The notes beneath the pieces are model-generated. The model was not told the DNA's origin, made no database searches, and worked only from the letters and a program-made list of their open reading frames with translations. 8,957 nt of DNA from Clostridia bacterium (GTDB taxonomy: Bacteria > Bacillota_A > Clostridia > UBA1212 > UBA1255), in assembly GCA_017522515.1 (NCBI GenBank), contig JAFWZH010000138.1, positions 1-8,957 on the forward strand, read 5' to 3'. Positions 1 to 5,955 of the stretch are shown here, piece after piece (the first letter of the stretch is position 1; every line of letters starts with the position of its first letter). Position numbers and translations under genes: made by a program.

Positions 1-1
1 T

Positions 2-421
2 AGAATGGTTGGATTCGGAGATAATGCCGGGTCGGGATTTCCTACAATCCTTGCAACTTGGAGAGCAGAGGGGTGGATTGAACCGAGGCTTGTGGAAAAT
101 ACTAGCTTGAATCAGGTGACGCTTGAGTTGCAAATGAAAAAAGAAATCGCTGTTGAAGAGCAGAATGACTTCGCTCGAAAAAAGGAGCGAAGTTTGAGCG
201 AAGTTTTGAGCGAAGTATTAATAAAAAAAGATTTTGATAAAGTAATTCCTATAATAAAATATTTAGAAGAAAAAGGCTGTATTACGCCTAAAGAAGCAGA
301 GAATATATGTGATAAATCAGCAGCAACAGTAAGACGTTATTTGGGAATGCTGACCGCCACAGGAATCGTAGTGGCGGAGGGCAATACTAACAATATCATT
401 TACCGAGTTAAGGAACCTTGA
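2..421 (+). CDS. ATP-binding AlbA_2/RecG-like protein, C-terminal part (5' truncated by window edge)
   Basis: The frame is open from base 2, so the N-terminus lies outside the window; the ATG at 5 is internal. The first visible residues (FGDNAGSG, then PTILATWRAEGW, then EPRLVE) match the end of the HATPase_c_4-like region of Schlafen/AlbA_2 'putative DNA-binding' ATP-binding proteins, where the usual form is G-(Y/F)-G-(D/E)-x-A-G-S-G-I-P. After a polar linker carrying a repeated SEVL motif, the last ~60 residues (KVIPIIKYLEEKG to the end) form a winged-helix domain with a recognition helix around SAATVRRYLGMLTATG. Family members are thought to act as DNA-binding regulators and often sit in accessory islands; substrate and target are unknown. 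The gene ends in TGA at 419-421. Family assignment is from motifs; the missing AlbA_2 domain cannot be checked here. Confidence 0.8.
   Translation, partial: RMVGFGDNAGSGFPTILATWRAEGWIEPRLVENTSLNQVTLELQMKKEIAVEEQNDFARKKERSLSEVLSEVLIKKDFDKVIPIIKYLEEKGCITPKEAENICDKSAATVRRYLGMLTATGIVVAEGNTNNIIYRVKEP
169..215 (+). repeat. Short GAGCGAAG direct repeats within the ATP-binding gene linker, plus an inverted copy
   Basis: GAGCGAAG occurs at 185-192, 196-203 and 208-215 (spacing 11 then 12 bp), and its inverse CTTCGCTC lies at 169-176, giving a hairpin 169-192. The last two copies are in frame and encode SEVL-SEVL in the linker before the winged helix. Similar serine/glutamate tetrapeptide repeats occur at this place in relatives, so copy number may vary by slippage. 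Confidence 0.7.
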
Positions 422-513
422 AATGAAGGGATGTTAATAATTAGAAGCGGAAAACTATGTTATGTACAAAACTGACAAAAAATATTTGCGGTGATAAATA
501 GCAGATATATGTA

Positions 514-672
514 ACAGTTGGTGTTGCAAAAATAATCTTCTGGACTTCTAAAAAATTTTGTAGCATGTTGTGATTGTCTGGTGGTAAAGGACAAGGCACA
601 CCGAATAAAATAGCAGTTTAAACAGATACACAAAAATGATAAGGATTCGATACGAATTTGATACACAAAACT
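514..672 (+). repeat. ~150 bp interspersed repeat, copy 1 (left flank of the transglutaminase gene)
   Basis: This stretch aligns with 2068-2215 in the same orientation. Shared blocks include ACAGTTGGTGTTGCA, CTTCTGGACTTCTAAAAA, GGTGGTAAAGGACAAGG and CCGAATAAAA. Copy 1 is about 11 bp longer owing to an insertion near 625-645. One frame of copy 2 is open across the repeat, but the same frame in copy 1 has stops, so I treat it as non-coding or decayed. The rest of 422-784 holds no gene I can support. Confidence 0.85.
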
Positions 673-678
673 AAAAGA

Positions 679-726
679 AAACCCTTGAACTTGACACTAT
701 TGTTTGGATTCAAGGGTTTGTTTTTA
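679..726. terminator. Bidirectional intrinsic terminator hairpin
   Basis: A perfect 11 bp stem (AAACCCTTGAA at 679-689 with TTCAAGGGTTT at 709-719) with a 19-nt loop. On the + strand it is followed by GTTTTT; on the - strand by TTTCTTTTAG. It lies ~65 bp past the stop of the transglutaminase gene on the - strand and just past repeat copy 1 on the + strand, so it can stop transcription from both sides. Confidence 0.75.
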
Positions 727-784
727 TGTTCTTATAGTGTACTGAAATACGTATATGGATAAAGAAGTAAAAAGTAGCGTATAG

Positions 785-1894
785 TTACATTTCCCAAAAC
801 TCAATATCGTTATAAACAAAATCGGCTTTTTTATTCTTTGTGAATTTTTCTATCGGATAGCCTTTCGGGATCAATTCTATATATCTTGAACGTATTGTTC
901 GACCATCAATGGCGGCCTTATTGAGGGTACAGCGCGCAAAACGAAAAGTATTTTTAATCATATAATTTCTGTGATACTCTTTATTAAATCCTGTCCCGTT
1001 ATAATCTGCTGTGGGATTTTCAAAAATTGGCTCATCAGATAACAAGAGTTCTCTTAAATGTGAAAGCGAAACATAATTGCCATTTTTATCTTTCAGATAC
1101 AGTTGCCATGTGGGATCGAGCATAATTCGATTTCCAGATGGCAAAAGACAGTCTACTACAACATGACAATCCTCACAAGGTTCTTCATAAGGCAAACAAG
1201 TAATATGTTGTGCCTTAATTCCGTGTAGGCGAAGGAGTGCAGCTAATAGTATTGATAAACCGCGACAACTGGTTTTATTATCGTTTTTCTCACAAAAATT
1301 AATCAGATCTGTTATTCTTCTGCCGGCTCCTGAACTAATAGAGCCGTTATGCCCAAAATTATCACATACAAAATCTAGCAAACGAAAAACAATGTCATCA
1401 CAGGTATTATCTAATCCATCTATATATGTATAATAGTCGTATTTTTTTAATATTTTTGGAATTTTTCCCCCAAGGACAAACTTATTGCTACAACCATATT
1501 TTTTACTTCTGTCGTATTCAGCGTATTGCTTTAGAATTTCAATTCTTGTTTTATCTGTGTTAGGGAGATAGATTTCTGTCGGCACACATTTATACGGCGC
1601 ATCTTCCGGCGTATCATCAATCTTCACGTACTTTATGTGTATTGTTTTTCCGTGCTGAGTATAAAAACCTTCAAGTTCTCCGTTGACATATTTAATGTGA
1701 TAAACCATACGATAGTATTCATCATTGATTTCGTAACATAGATGCCCGTCCTTTTCATAAACGCAGTTTGGCTCGAAATTATAATATCCGCTTGACGAAA
1801 ATGACATTTTCATGCGAAGTGGTATTTCATCGAAAATATTTATGGTTTCACCCATATCTTGTTTATACCATTTTCCTATCAATCGTTTATCCAT
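785..1894 (-). CDS. Transglutaminase-like superfamily protein, cytoplasmic
   Basis: The protein has 369 residues from ATG at 1894. A TTG at 1918 would add 8 residues, but ATG is preferred because a purine-rich GAGAGAAAGTGAG lies just upstream of it. Residues 1-~100 (RLIGKW, then repeated short beta-type segments such as YYRMVYHIKYVNGELEGFY) look like a small beta-barrel or lipocalin-like domain. The C-terminal half carries the transglutaminase-like signature: Cys210 in TSCRGLSILLAALLRLHGI, His244 in CHVVVDC and Asp260 in MLDPTW, in the family's order Cys-His-Asp, so it is probably catalytically competent as a protease or transferase. No signal peptide or membrane segment is visible. The gene stands alone on this strand, with a terminator downstream, and lies between two direct copies of a ~150 bp repeat. 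Substrate unknown. Confidence 0.8.
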   Translation of the reverse strand: MDKRLIGKWYKQDMGETINIFDEIPLRMKMSFSSSGYYNFEPNCVYEKDGHLCYEINDEYYRMVYHIKYVNGELEGFYTQHGKTIHIKYVKIDDTPEDAPYKCVPTEIYLPNTDKTRIEILKQYAEYDRSKKYGCSNKFVLGGKIPKILKKYDYYTYIDGLDNTCDDIVFRLLDFVCDNFGHNGSISSGAGRRITDLINFCEKNDNKTSCRGLSILLAALLRLHGIKAQHITCLPYEEPCEDCHVVVDCLLPSGNRIMLDPTWQLYLKDKNGNYVSLSHLRELLLSDEPIFENPTADYNGTGFNKEYHRNYMIKNTFRFARCTLNKAAIDGRTIRSRYIELIPKGYPIEKFTKNKKADFVYNDIEFWEM

Positions 1895-1941
1895 GTCGCT
1901 TGACTCACTTTCTCTCAAAAATCATTCTTGATTCCATGTTC

Positions 1942-2012
1942 GATATACATATTGAAAATCTCGTTTCAATTCAGAGTATCCATAGTATACACCATAAATA
2001 TAAGTTCTACAA
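1942..2012 (-). promoter_or_regulatory. Candidate promoter(s) for the transglutaminase gene
   Basis: Two sigma-A-like arrangements read on the - strand: TTGAAA (1964-1969) with 16 bp to TATATC (1942-1947), and TTGTAG (2007-2012) with 17 bp to TATACT (1984-1989). Either gives a 5' leader of roughly 40-80 nt. Neither is full consensus, so this is tentative. Confidence 0.35.
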
Positions 2013-2020
2013 AGATTTTC

Positions 2021-2087
2021 CGATGATTGGAGGTGAATTTTTCGACGATTGGCGGCAAATTCGTACGACAGTTGGTGTTGCAATAAT
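2021..2087 (+). repeat. Three imperfect 22-23 bp iterated units upstream of the transglutaminase promoter
   Basis: Units start at 2021, 2043 and 2066 and follow a CGAYGATTGGNGGNNAATT-like pattern (CGATGATTGGAGGTGAATT, CGACGATTGGCGGCAAATT, then the weaker CGACAGTTGGTGTTGCAAT). The spacing of about two helical turns suits a row of protein-binding sites. The third unit is also the start of the 2068-2215 repeat. Confidence 0.45.
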
Positions 2088-2215
2088 ATTCTTCTGGACT
2101 TCTAAAAACTTTTGTAGTATATTGTGGCTGTCCGGTGGTAAAGGACAAGGAAAACCGAATAAAACAGCAGTTTCAGCTGATACAGCAAATGATACAGATT
2201 TGATACAGAAACAGC
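2068..2215 (+). repeat. ~150 bp interspersed repeat, copy 2 (right flank of the transglutaminase gene)
   Basis: Same element as 514-672, in the same orientation, so the transglutaminase gene is bracketed by direct repeats. The + strand frame is open here and runs to a stop at 2251-2253, but it is interrupted in copy 1 and has no ribosome site I can support. The divergence between copies is mostly substitutions. Confidence 0.85.
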
Positions 2216-2233
2216 TTAAACTACACGGACTAT

Positions 2234-2249
2234 ACGAACTACAGTTCGT
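2234..2249. repeat. Inverted repeat ACGAACT-AC-AGTTCGT
   Basis: A perfect 7 bp inverted repeat with a 2 bp centre, immediately after repeat copy 2 and followed by TTTAAAT. It could be an operator-type dyad or a weak terminator; nothing decides between them. Confidence 0.4.
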
Positions 2250-2281
2250 TTAAATGTACTAAAAGTTATGCAAAATACAGG

Positions 2282-2300
2282 GCGTTAAAACATCTAACGC
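2282..2300. repeat. Hairpin GCGTTA / TAACGC preceding the intergenic repeat
   Basis: A perfect 6 bp stem (2282-2287 with 2295-2300) and a 7-nt loop sits directly before GAGTGGGAA. At the equivalent place in the third repeat copy there is another small hairpin, ACTC/GAGT at 5781-5794, also followed by GGGAA, so a hairpin here may be part of the repeat's design. Confidence 0.4.
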
Positions 2301-2461
2301 GAGTGGGAATGATATCTACTGGCTAACAAGTGCCCGAAAATCCTTGAAAACAAAGGACTTTCGGGCATTTCTGCAATTCAGAAAAATGCCTCTGCAACAA
2401 TTTTGCAATACGTAGTGTTAATTTTGTAAAAAGGGATAGTTGCAAGTAGTTTACAAGTGAT
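2301..2461 (+). repeat. Intergenic cassette repeat R1, right half (upstream of the FokI-like gene)
   Basis: This 161 bp aligns almost end to end with 4696-4857 (162 bp). Shared landmarks are the GTGCCCGAAAA hairpin, CTTTCGGGCATTTCTGCAAT, CTGCAACA, TTTTGCAA, GTAAAAAGG and TTGCAAGT. A trace of the left half (ATACAGGGC at ~2275) is also present. It may carry the promoter of the following gene: TTGCAA at 2403-2408, 16 bp, TGTAAA at 2425-2430, which is only a fair match. Confidence 0.85.
2331..2367 (+). terminator. Conserved REP-like hairpin, copy 1
   Basis: TGCCCGAAA (2331-2339) pairs with TTTCGGGCA (2359-2367); then an A/C mismatch (2340/2358); then TCCTT (2341-2345) pairs with AAGGA (2353-2357), with a 7-nt loop. 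Only a short T run follows, so it may work as a weak terminator or as a structural element of the repeat. Confidence 0.7.
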
Positions 2462-2492
2462 TTTTCAAACGTAAGTAAGGAGTTGAATTGAT

Positions 2493-4538
2493 ATGAAGAT
2501 TGCTGATATAAATAAACAGAGATCAGAATGGAAAAGAAAGGGATGGTCGATTCCTGAACTTCGAGGCGGAAAACAAGAATGGTTTAATATTGTTGTAGAG
2601 TTGGTTAAAATTATAGGAACTAATTCTGTTGTGGATCTAAGCGCCACCCCTGAATTGGAAATGGTAGATGCCTTGTATCCATGGCGCACATACGCCCCTT
2701 TTTTAAAAGGTATCGGATTGGTGAGTAATCGTTCTGGTGTGTTAAGTTTGAGCGATGAAGGTGTTAAATTCTTGCAGTTGCCATCTAAAGGTGCACTAGC
2801 TAGCATGTTACATGATAAATATCGTCTAGTTGGAGAGGTTTTGGATTTATTAACATTGTCCCCGAAGACGGTGGAAGATGTTGACAAAGAACTATGTCAA
2901 CAATATTGCTTAGATTGGGGCAATTTAAGCAACACACGTCGTAGAATGGATTGGCTGGAAATATTAGGATTGATAGAAGGTGTTGGCGGCAGAAAATGGG
3001 CCTTGACAGAAACTGGAAAAGAAGCACTTGAAATTTGGGAATTAGTTACTCCGGAAGTAGTAGAAGCCGTCACGAGTAACAATGAGGAAATTGTAATTAC
3101 CGCTCCACCTACTGAAATCGAAGAGTTACTCCTTAATTTAAGGTCAAATCCTGCGTTGCACCAAAAAAGAAATACATATAATGTCTGGGTTCCTAGTCCC
3201 AATCGAATTGAAAACTTAAGAACAATCGTACAGTTTTCAAATGAGCGAGTATCTCGTTCTGATTTGTTTAAATTTATTGAAGATGAGTTCGGTTTGAAAA
3301 CAAGTAGCGTAGAATCGATGATGCCATTTTTAAGAGCTGATGGCTTGCTGGAGGAAGTAGGAAGAAATATTTATGTTGCAACCTCAGCGGCAAAGGCTTG
3401 GTGCAATAGCGGCAATGATTTAGATTTCATTAGAATTATTCACGCACACAAGCGTTTTGTTGGTGAAATGATTGTTTTTGCAACCGATGTTGTTACAAGA
3501 AACGATATTTATGAAGAGGCAAAAAAATACGGATTAAATTTGGAAAAAGCAAGATGGATCATGGGATTTCTGCTTGAGGCAGGCGTTTTAGAAGAAACAC
3601 AATATTTACATGTTAAAGCAACTCCTCTTGGTTTGAAGTTTGCGTTAGACTTACCCTTGATGGCACCATCCGTCGAAGAACAAGAAATTAATAATACAAA
3701 TTCACAAAAAGATAACGAGGCAGAAATCGTTATCAGTAATCCTAATGAGCATTTGTTCGAAAGATTACGTGTTGCTGCACGAGATCCGATGGCTGAATCA
3801 AAAGCCTCTGGAGTCGCTTTCGAAGAATTGATAGCAGAAATGTTTGCATACATGGGCTTTGAAGCTAAAAGAATAGGTGGAGCAGGTAATACTGATGTTG
3901 TTGTTCGTTGGAAGGATTATAATGGGAAGATTGTAACTGCAGTTGTTGACGGAAAATCTAAATCGAGCGGATCTGTTACCCATACTGATGTTAGCGATGT
4001 TGCAATTGAAACACATAAAGAGAAAAATAGCGCCGACTATGTTGCAATAATCGGTCCTGGGTTTGGTGGAGATACTATCAAAAATCATGCTCGCAAAAAA
4101 GGATTTTCGCTTATTACAGATGAAGAATTGATCGACATTGCGCAAAATGTACAAGCCTTGGGACTTTCTTTAGATGAAATCGCGCTGTTATTTATAGTTC
4201 CTAATGGACTTGCTCAGCTGAACGAATTGATTGATGCAAGAAAACGAGAGAAAGAAATATTAACTTTGGTTATTTCTACATTTAAGCAAGAACAGGATGC
4301 TATGGAAAGCCTTTCGGCACGTGATTTGTATTTTCTGCTACGTAGAACTGAACTTTCACCTTCTCTTGAAGAACTTATCAGTGCATTTGAAACACTATCA
4401 AAAGATGAAGTTGGAGTACTAACACAGGTCAAGAAAGCATCAGCAACCGAAAATACTACATACGAGATTCGCGGTGGTAAATATTGTGTTAACAGATTGC
4501 GTGCATTAGCCAATGCAATCGAAAAAGGGCTTTCTTAA
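2493..4538 (+). CDS. FokI-like restriction endonuclease with tandem winged-helix DNA-recognition domains
   Basis: 681 residues, ATG with AAGGAG (2477-2482) 10 nt upstream. Predicted sequence-specific DNA nuclease. Residues ~28-95, 110-182, 237-303 and 308-386 each look like a winged helix (for example the NTRRRMDWLEILGLIE and VESMMPFLRADGLLEE helices followed by a short wing), as in the tandem winged-helix recognition half of FokI. After a polar linker (392-416), residues ~420-570 form a PD-(D/E)XK nuclease: FEELIAEMF (443-451), GGAGNTD with Asp468, then VVDGKSKSSG with Asp486 and Lys488. This matches FokI's D450...D467-T-K469 (spacing 18 versus 17), followed by FokI-like blocks YVAIIGPGFGGDT and LITDEELIDIA. 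Residues ~586-681 are an extra C-terminal, probably winged-helix, segment. No methyltransferase gene is adjacent. Mrr-type nucleases are the main alternative. Family and active site are sequence-based; recognition site is unknown. Confidence 0.78.
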   Translation: MKIADINKQRSEWKRKGWSIPELRGGKQEWFNIVVELVKIIGTNSVVDLSATPELEMVDALYPWRTYAPFLKGIGLVSNRSGVLSLSDEGVKFLQLPSKGALASMLHDKYRLVGEVLDLLTLSPKTVEDVDKELCQQYCLDWGNLSNTRRRMDWLEILGLIEGVGGRKWALTETGKEALEIWELVTPEVVEAVTSNNEEIVITAPPTEIEELLLNLRSNPALHQKRNTYNVWVPSPNRIENLRTIVQFSNERVSRSDLFKFIEDEFGLKTSSVESMMPFLRADGLLEEVGRNIYVATSAAKAWCNSGNDLDFIRIIHAHKRFVGEMIVFATDVVTRNDIYEEAKKYGLNLEKARWIMGFLLEAGVLEETQYLHVKATPLGLKFALDLPLMAPSVEEQEINNTNSQKDNEAEIVISNPNEHLFERLRVAARDPMAESKASGVAFEELIAEMFAYMGFEAKRIGGAGNTDVVVRWKDYNGKIVTAVVDGKSKSSGSVTHTDVSDVAIETHKEKNSADYVAIIGPGFGGDTIKNHARKKGFSLITDEELIDIAQNVQALGLSLDEIALLFIVPNGLAQLNELIDARKREKEILTLVISTFKQEQDAMESLSARDLYFLLRRTELSPSLEELISAFETLSKDEVGVLTQVKKASATENTTYEIRGGKYCVNRLRALANAIEKGLS

Positions 4539-4553
4539 ACCTCACAATCACTT

Positions 4554-4685
4554 GGCACTATTCCACAAGCGATTTTGCAACTTTTTCTGCAACAAAATTT
4601 TTGATAAATAAAATAATGGGTGGAAAATCGGTGTCAAAATCGCCTTTTAGAATACAATATAGGGCATAAATAAGCCAAAGAAGAA
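4554..4685 (+). repeat. Intergenic cassette repeat R2, left half (downstream of the FokI-like gene)
   Basis: This 132 bp aligns without net length change to 5649-5780. Shared landmarks are GGCAC-ATTCC-CAAG, GATTTTGCAACTTTTTCTGC, TTTGATAAAT and the 25 bp AGGGCATAAATA...AAGAAGAA block at its end. It begins 15 bp after the stop codon of the nuclease gene. Two TGCAAC motifs lie 12 bp apart (4576 and 4588). Confidence 0.9.
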
Positions 4686-4695
4686 CCTCGAAAAA

Positions 4696-4857
4696 GAATG
4701 GGAAATAATATCTAATGGCTTGCAAGTGCCCGAAAACCCTTGCAAATACAGGGCTTTCGGGCATTTCTGCAATTTAGAAAAACGCCGCTGCAACACTTTT
4801 GCAACTCGGAATGGAAAAAGCGTAAAAAGGAATGGTTGCAAGTGGTTATGAAGTGAT
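4696..4857 (+). repeat. Intergenic cassette repeat R2, right half (upstream of the DUF4304-like gene)
   Basis: Aligns with 2301-2461. Together with 4554-4685 it is the only complete copy of the ~300 bp element in the window. It ends just before the AGGAGGG ribosome site of the next gene, so it probably supplies that gene's upstream region. TGCAA occurs six times within this half. Confidence 0.85.
4727..4763 (+). terminator. Conserved REP-like hairpin, copy 2
   Basis: TGCCCGAAA (4727-4735) pairs with TTTCGGGCA (4755-4763), with the same A/C mismatch (4736/4754) as copy 1; CCCT (4737-4740) pairs with AGGG (4750-4753). The first inner pair is C-G here but T-A in copy 1, a compensatory change that supports pairing. 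It could end transcription of the nuclease gene. Confidence 0.7.
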
Positions 4858-4874
4858 GAAAGGAGGGCGGCAAA

Positions 4875-5639
4875 GTGTTCGACTTTTGGAAAAAGAAAAC
4901 AGAAATCAATACGACACAAATCGTCGATGAAATTGAAGCGGCAGTATATGAGCAGGTCAAACCGTATGGCTTCAAGAAACACGGCAGAACGCTTCACCGT
5001 TTCGTTTCGGAAGATATTTCGCAAGTCATTCATTTTCAAAGCGGTATGCCTTCGCATGGAATGAGCGGACTCCTTTGTGTGAATTTGGGAATTCGTATTC
5101 CGGAATGTTCCGAAAGAACGTTTCAACCCCAAGCAGAAAAGAAAAAATACTACCACGAGTATGAGTGTACAATTCGCTCACGATTGGGAATCGTTAGTGG
5201 TAAACAAGAAACGTGGTATGATCTTCACAAGAAAACAGACAAGATTATAAAGAGTGTTATTGATGAAATTGATCAGTATGTTTTGCCTGCTTATGAGATT
5301 TTAAGCAGCCGAGATGCTATCCTTGCACATAGAAAGGATTATCCGTTGTTAGATAATATGGACCATCTTATTTCTTTGGAAGAATGCATGATTTACGGTT
5401 ATCTTGGCAATATCGAAAAAGCAAAGCAACTGTTTGAGGAGTATTATCAATCGGCTGTAGATGAGTATAATGACCTGATGAAAAACGGACGCAAGCAGTA
5501 CCTCAAAAAAGGCGAACGAGTTGTTTTTATGGGACAGGATATAACCGCCGAAAAGGATGGATATGTGACTTTATATGGGGCAAATCACGGACATATTGAT
5601 TATCTTGACGAATTAGCCGTTGCTCTTGGATTAAGGTAA
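4875..5639 (+). CDS. DUF4304-like domain protein of unknown function
   Basis: 254 residues starting at GTG, with an ideal AGGAGGG (4861-4867) 7 nt upstream. Residues ~14-77 match the pattern I associate with DUF4304: an N-terminal helix, then VKPYGFKKHGRTLHRF (28-43), then a strand with a conserved FQ (ISQVIHFQSG, 48-57) and a CVNLGI strand (68-73). The family has no established function. The C-terminal half (~118-254) is largely helical, with LEECMIYGYLGNIEKAKQLF (168-187) resembling a TPR-like helix pair. No signal peptide or membrane segment is seen. The gene has its own ribosome site and is bounded by R2 and R3, so it looks like an independent unit rather than one operon with the nuclease 336 bp upstream. 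A role as partner or antagonist of the nuclease is possible but unsupported. Confidence 0.7.
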   Translation: MFDFWKKKTEINTTQIVDEIEAAVYEQVKPYGFKKHGRTLHRFVSEDISQVIHFQSGMPSHGMSGLLCVNLGIRIPECSERTFQPQAEKKKYYHEYECTIRSRLGIVSGKQETWYDLHKKTDKIIKSVIDEIDQYVLPAYEILSSRDAILAHRKDYPLLDNMDHLISLEECMIYGYLGNIEKAKQLFEEYYQSAVDEYNDLMKNGRKQYLKKGERVVFMGQDITAEKDGYVTLYGANHGHIDYLDELAVALGLR

Positions 5640-5648
5640 AAGCCATTC

Positions 5649-5780
5649 GGCACCATTCCGCAAGTGATTTTGCAACTTTTTCTGCAACAAAAATTTTGAT
5701 AAATGAAATAATAGGTAGAAAATTAGTGCAAAAACCGCAGTTTCAGATAATATTTAGGGCATAAATAAGCCAAAGAAGAA
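5649..5780 (+). repeat. Intergenic cassette repeat R3, left half (downstream of the DUF4304-like gene)
   Basis: The same 132 bp element as 4554-4685, beginning 9 bp after the stop codon. After the third hairpin (to 5848) the right half is absent and the sequence changes to the IS110-remnant region, so this copy is cut off there. Confidence 0.9.
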
Positions 5781-5805
5781 ACTCAAAAATGAGTGGGAAT
5801 AAGTC

Positions 5806-5848
5806 GGAAACCTCGAAAACCCTTGATTTTACGGGCTTTTTGAGTTCC
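5806..5848 (+). terminator. Conserved REP-like hairpin, copy 3 (diverged)
   Basis: GGAA-AC-C-TCGAAAA-CCC (5806-5822) pairs with GGG-C-TTTTTGAG-TTCC (5833-5848), with single-base bulges. It keeps the CGAAAAC-CCTTG core and an unpaired C beside the GGG, as in copies 1 and 2. The outer stem differs from the other two copies but still pairs. Confidence 0.55.
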
Positions 5849-5860
5849 TGTTTTCGTCAG

Positions 5861-5879
5861 TGACTACACATTGACTACA
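5861..5879 (+). repeat. TGACTACA direct repeat pair
   Basis: TGACTACA occurs at 5861-5868 and again at 5872-5879, 11 bp apart, between the truncated R3 and the IS110 remnant. It may mark an old element end or attachment-type site; no function is established. Confidence 0.35.
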
Positions 5880-5955
5880 GTCGTCTTCACAATCGTTAAA
5901 TTCTTCGATAAACTCTTCGATATTAGCCCAAATGTAATACTTTGCTTCACCTTCA

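Noticed and set aside
460..666. - strand open frame across repeat copy 1, with a similar frame at 1966-2148
   Set aside because: Both are simply the reverse reading of the same ~150 bp repeat; similarity between them reflects the DNA repeat and there is no start-site support.
1768..2253. 161-codon + strand open frame across the transglutaminase 5' end and repeat copy 2
   Set aside because: It overlaps a well-supported gene on the other strand, has no ribosome site, and the matching frame in repeat copy 1 is full of stops.
2465..4513. Several 75-140 codon - strand frames inside the nuclease gene
   Set aside because: They are antisense shadows of the 681-residue protein, with Ser/Cys-rich nonsense-like composition and no ribosome sites.
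2301..4857. CRISPR array
   Set aside because: Repeats are long, few, and separated by whole genes; there are no short regularly spaced direct repeats and no cas gene.
4647..5156. 169-codon - strand open frame
   Set aside because: It is antisense to the DUF4304-like gene and the intergenic repeat, and the + strand gene has an ideal ribosome site and a recognisable domain.
4875..5639. DUF4304-like protein as an immunity or antitoxin partner of the nuclease
   Set aside because: The genes are 336 bp apart with separate ribosome sites and a hairpin between them; nothing in the sequence ties the two functions together.
2301..5850. Classical integron with attC sites
   Set aside because: No integron integrase is encoded here and I could not find paired RYYYAAC/GTTRRRY core sites around the hairpins. 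Only a looser cassette-like description is justified.
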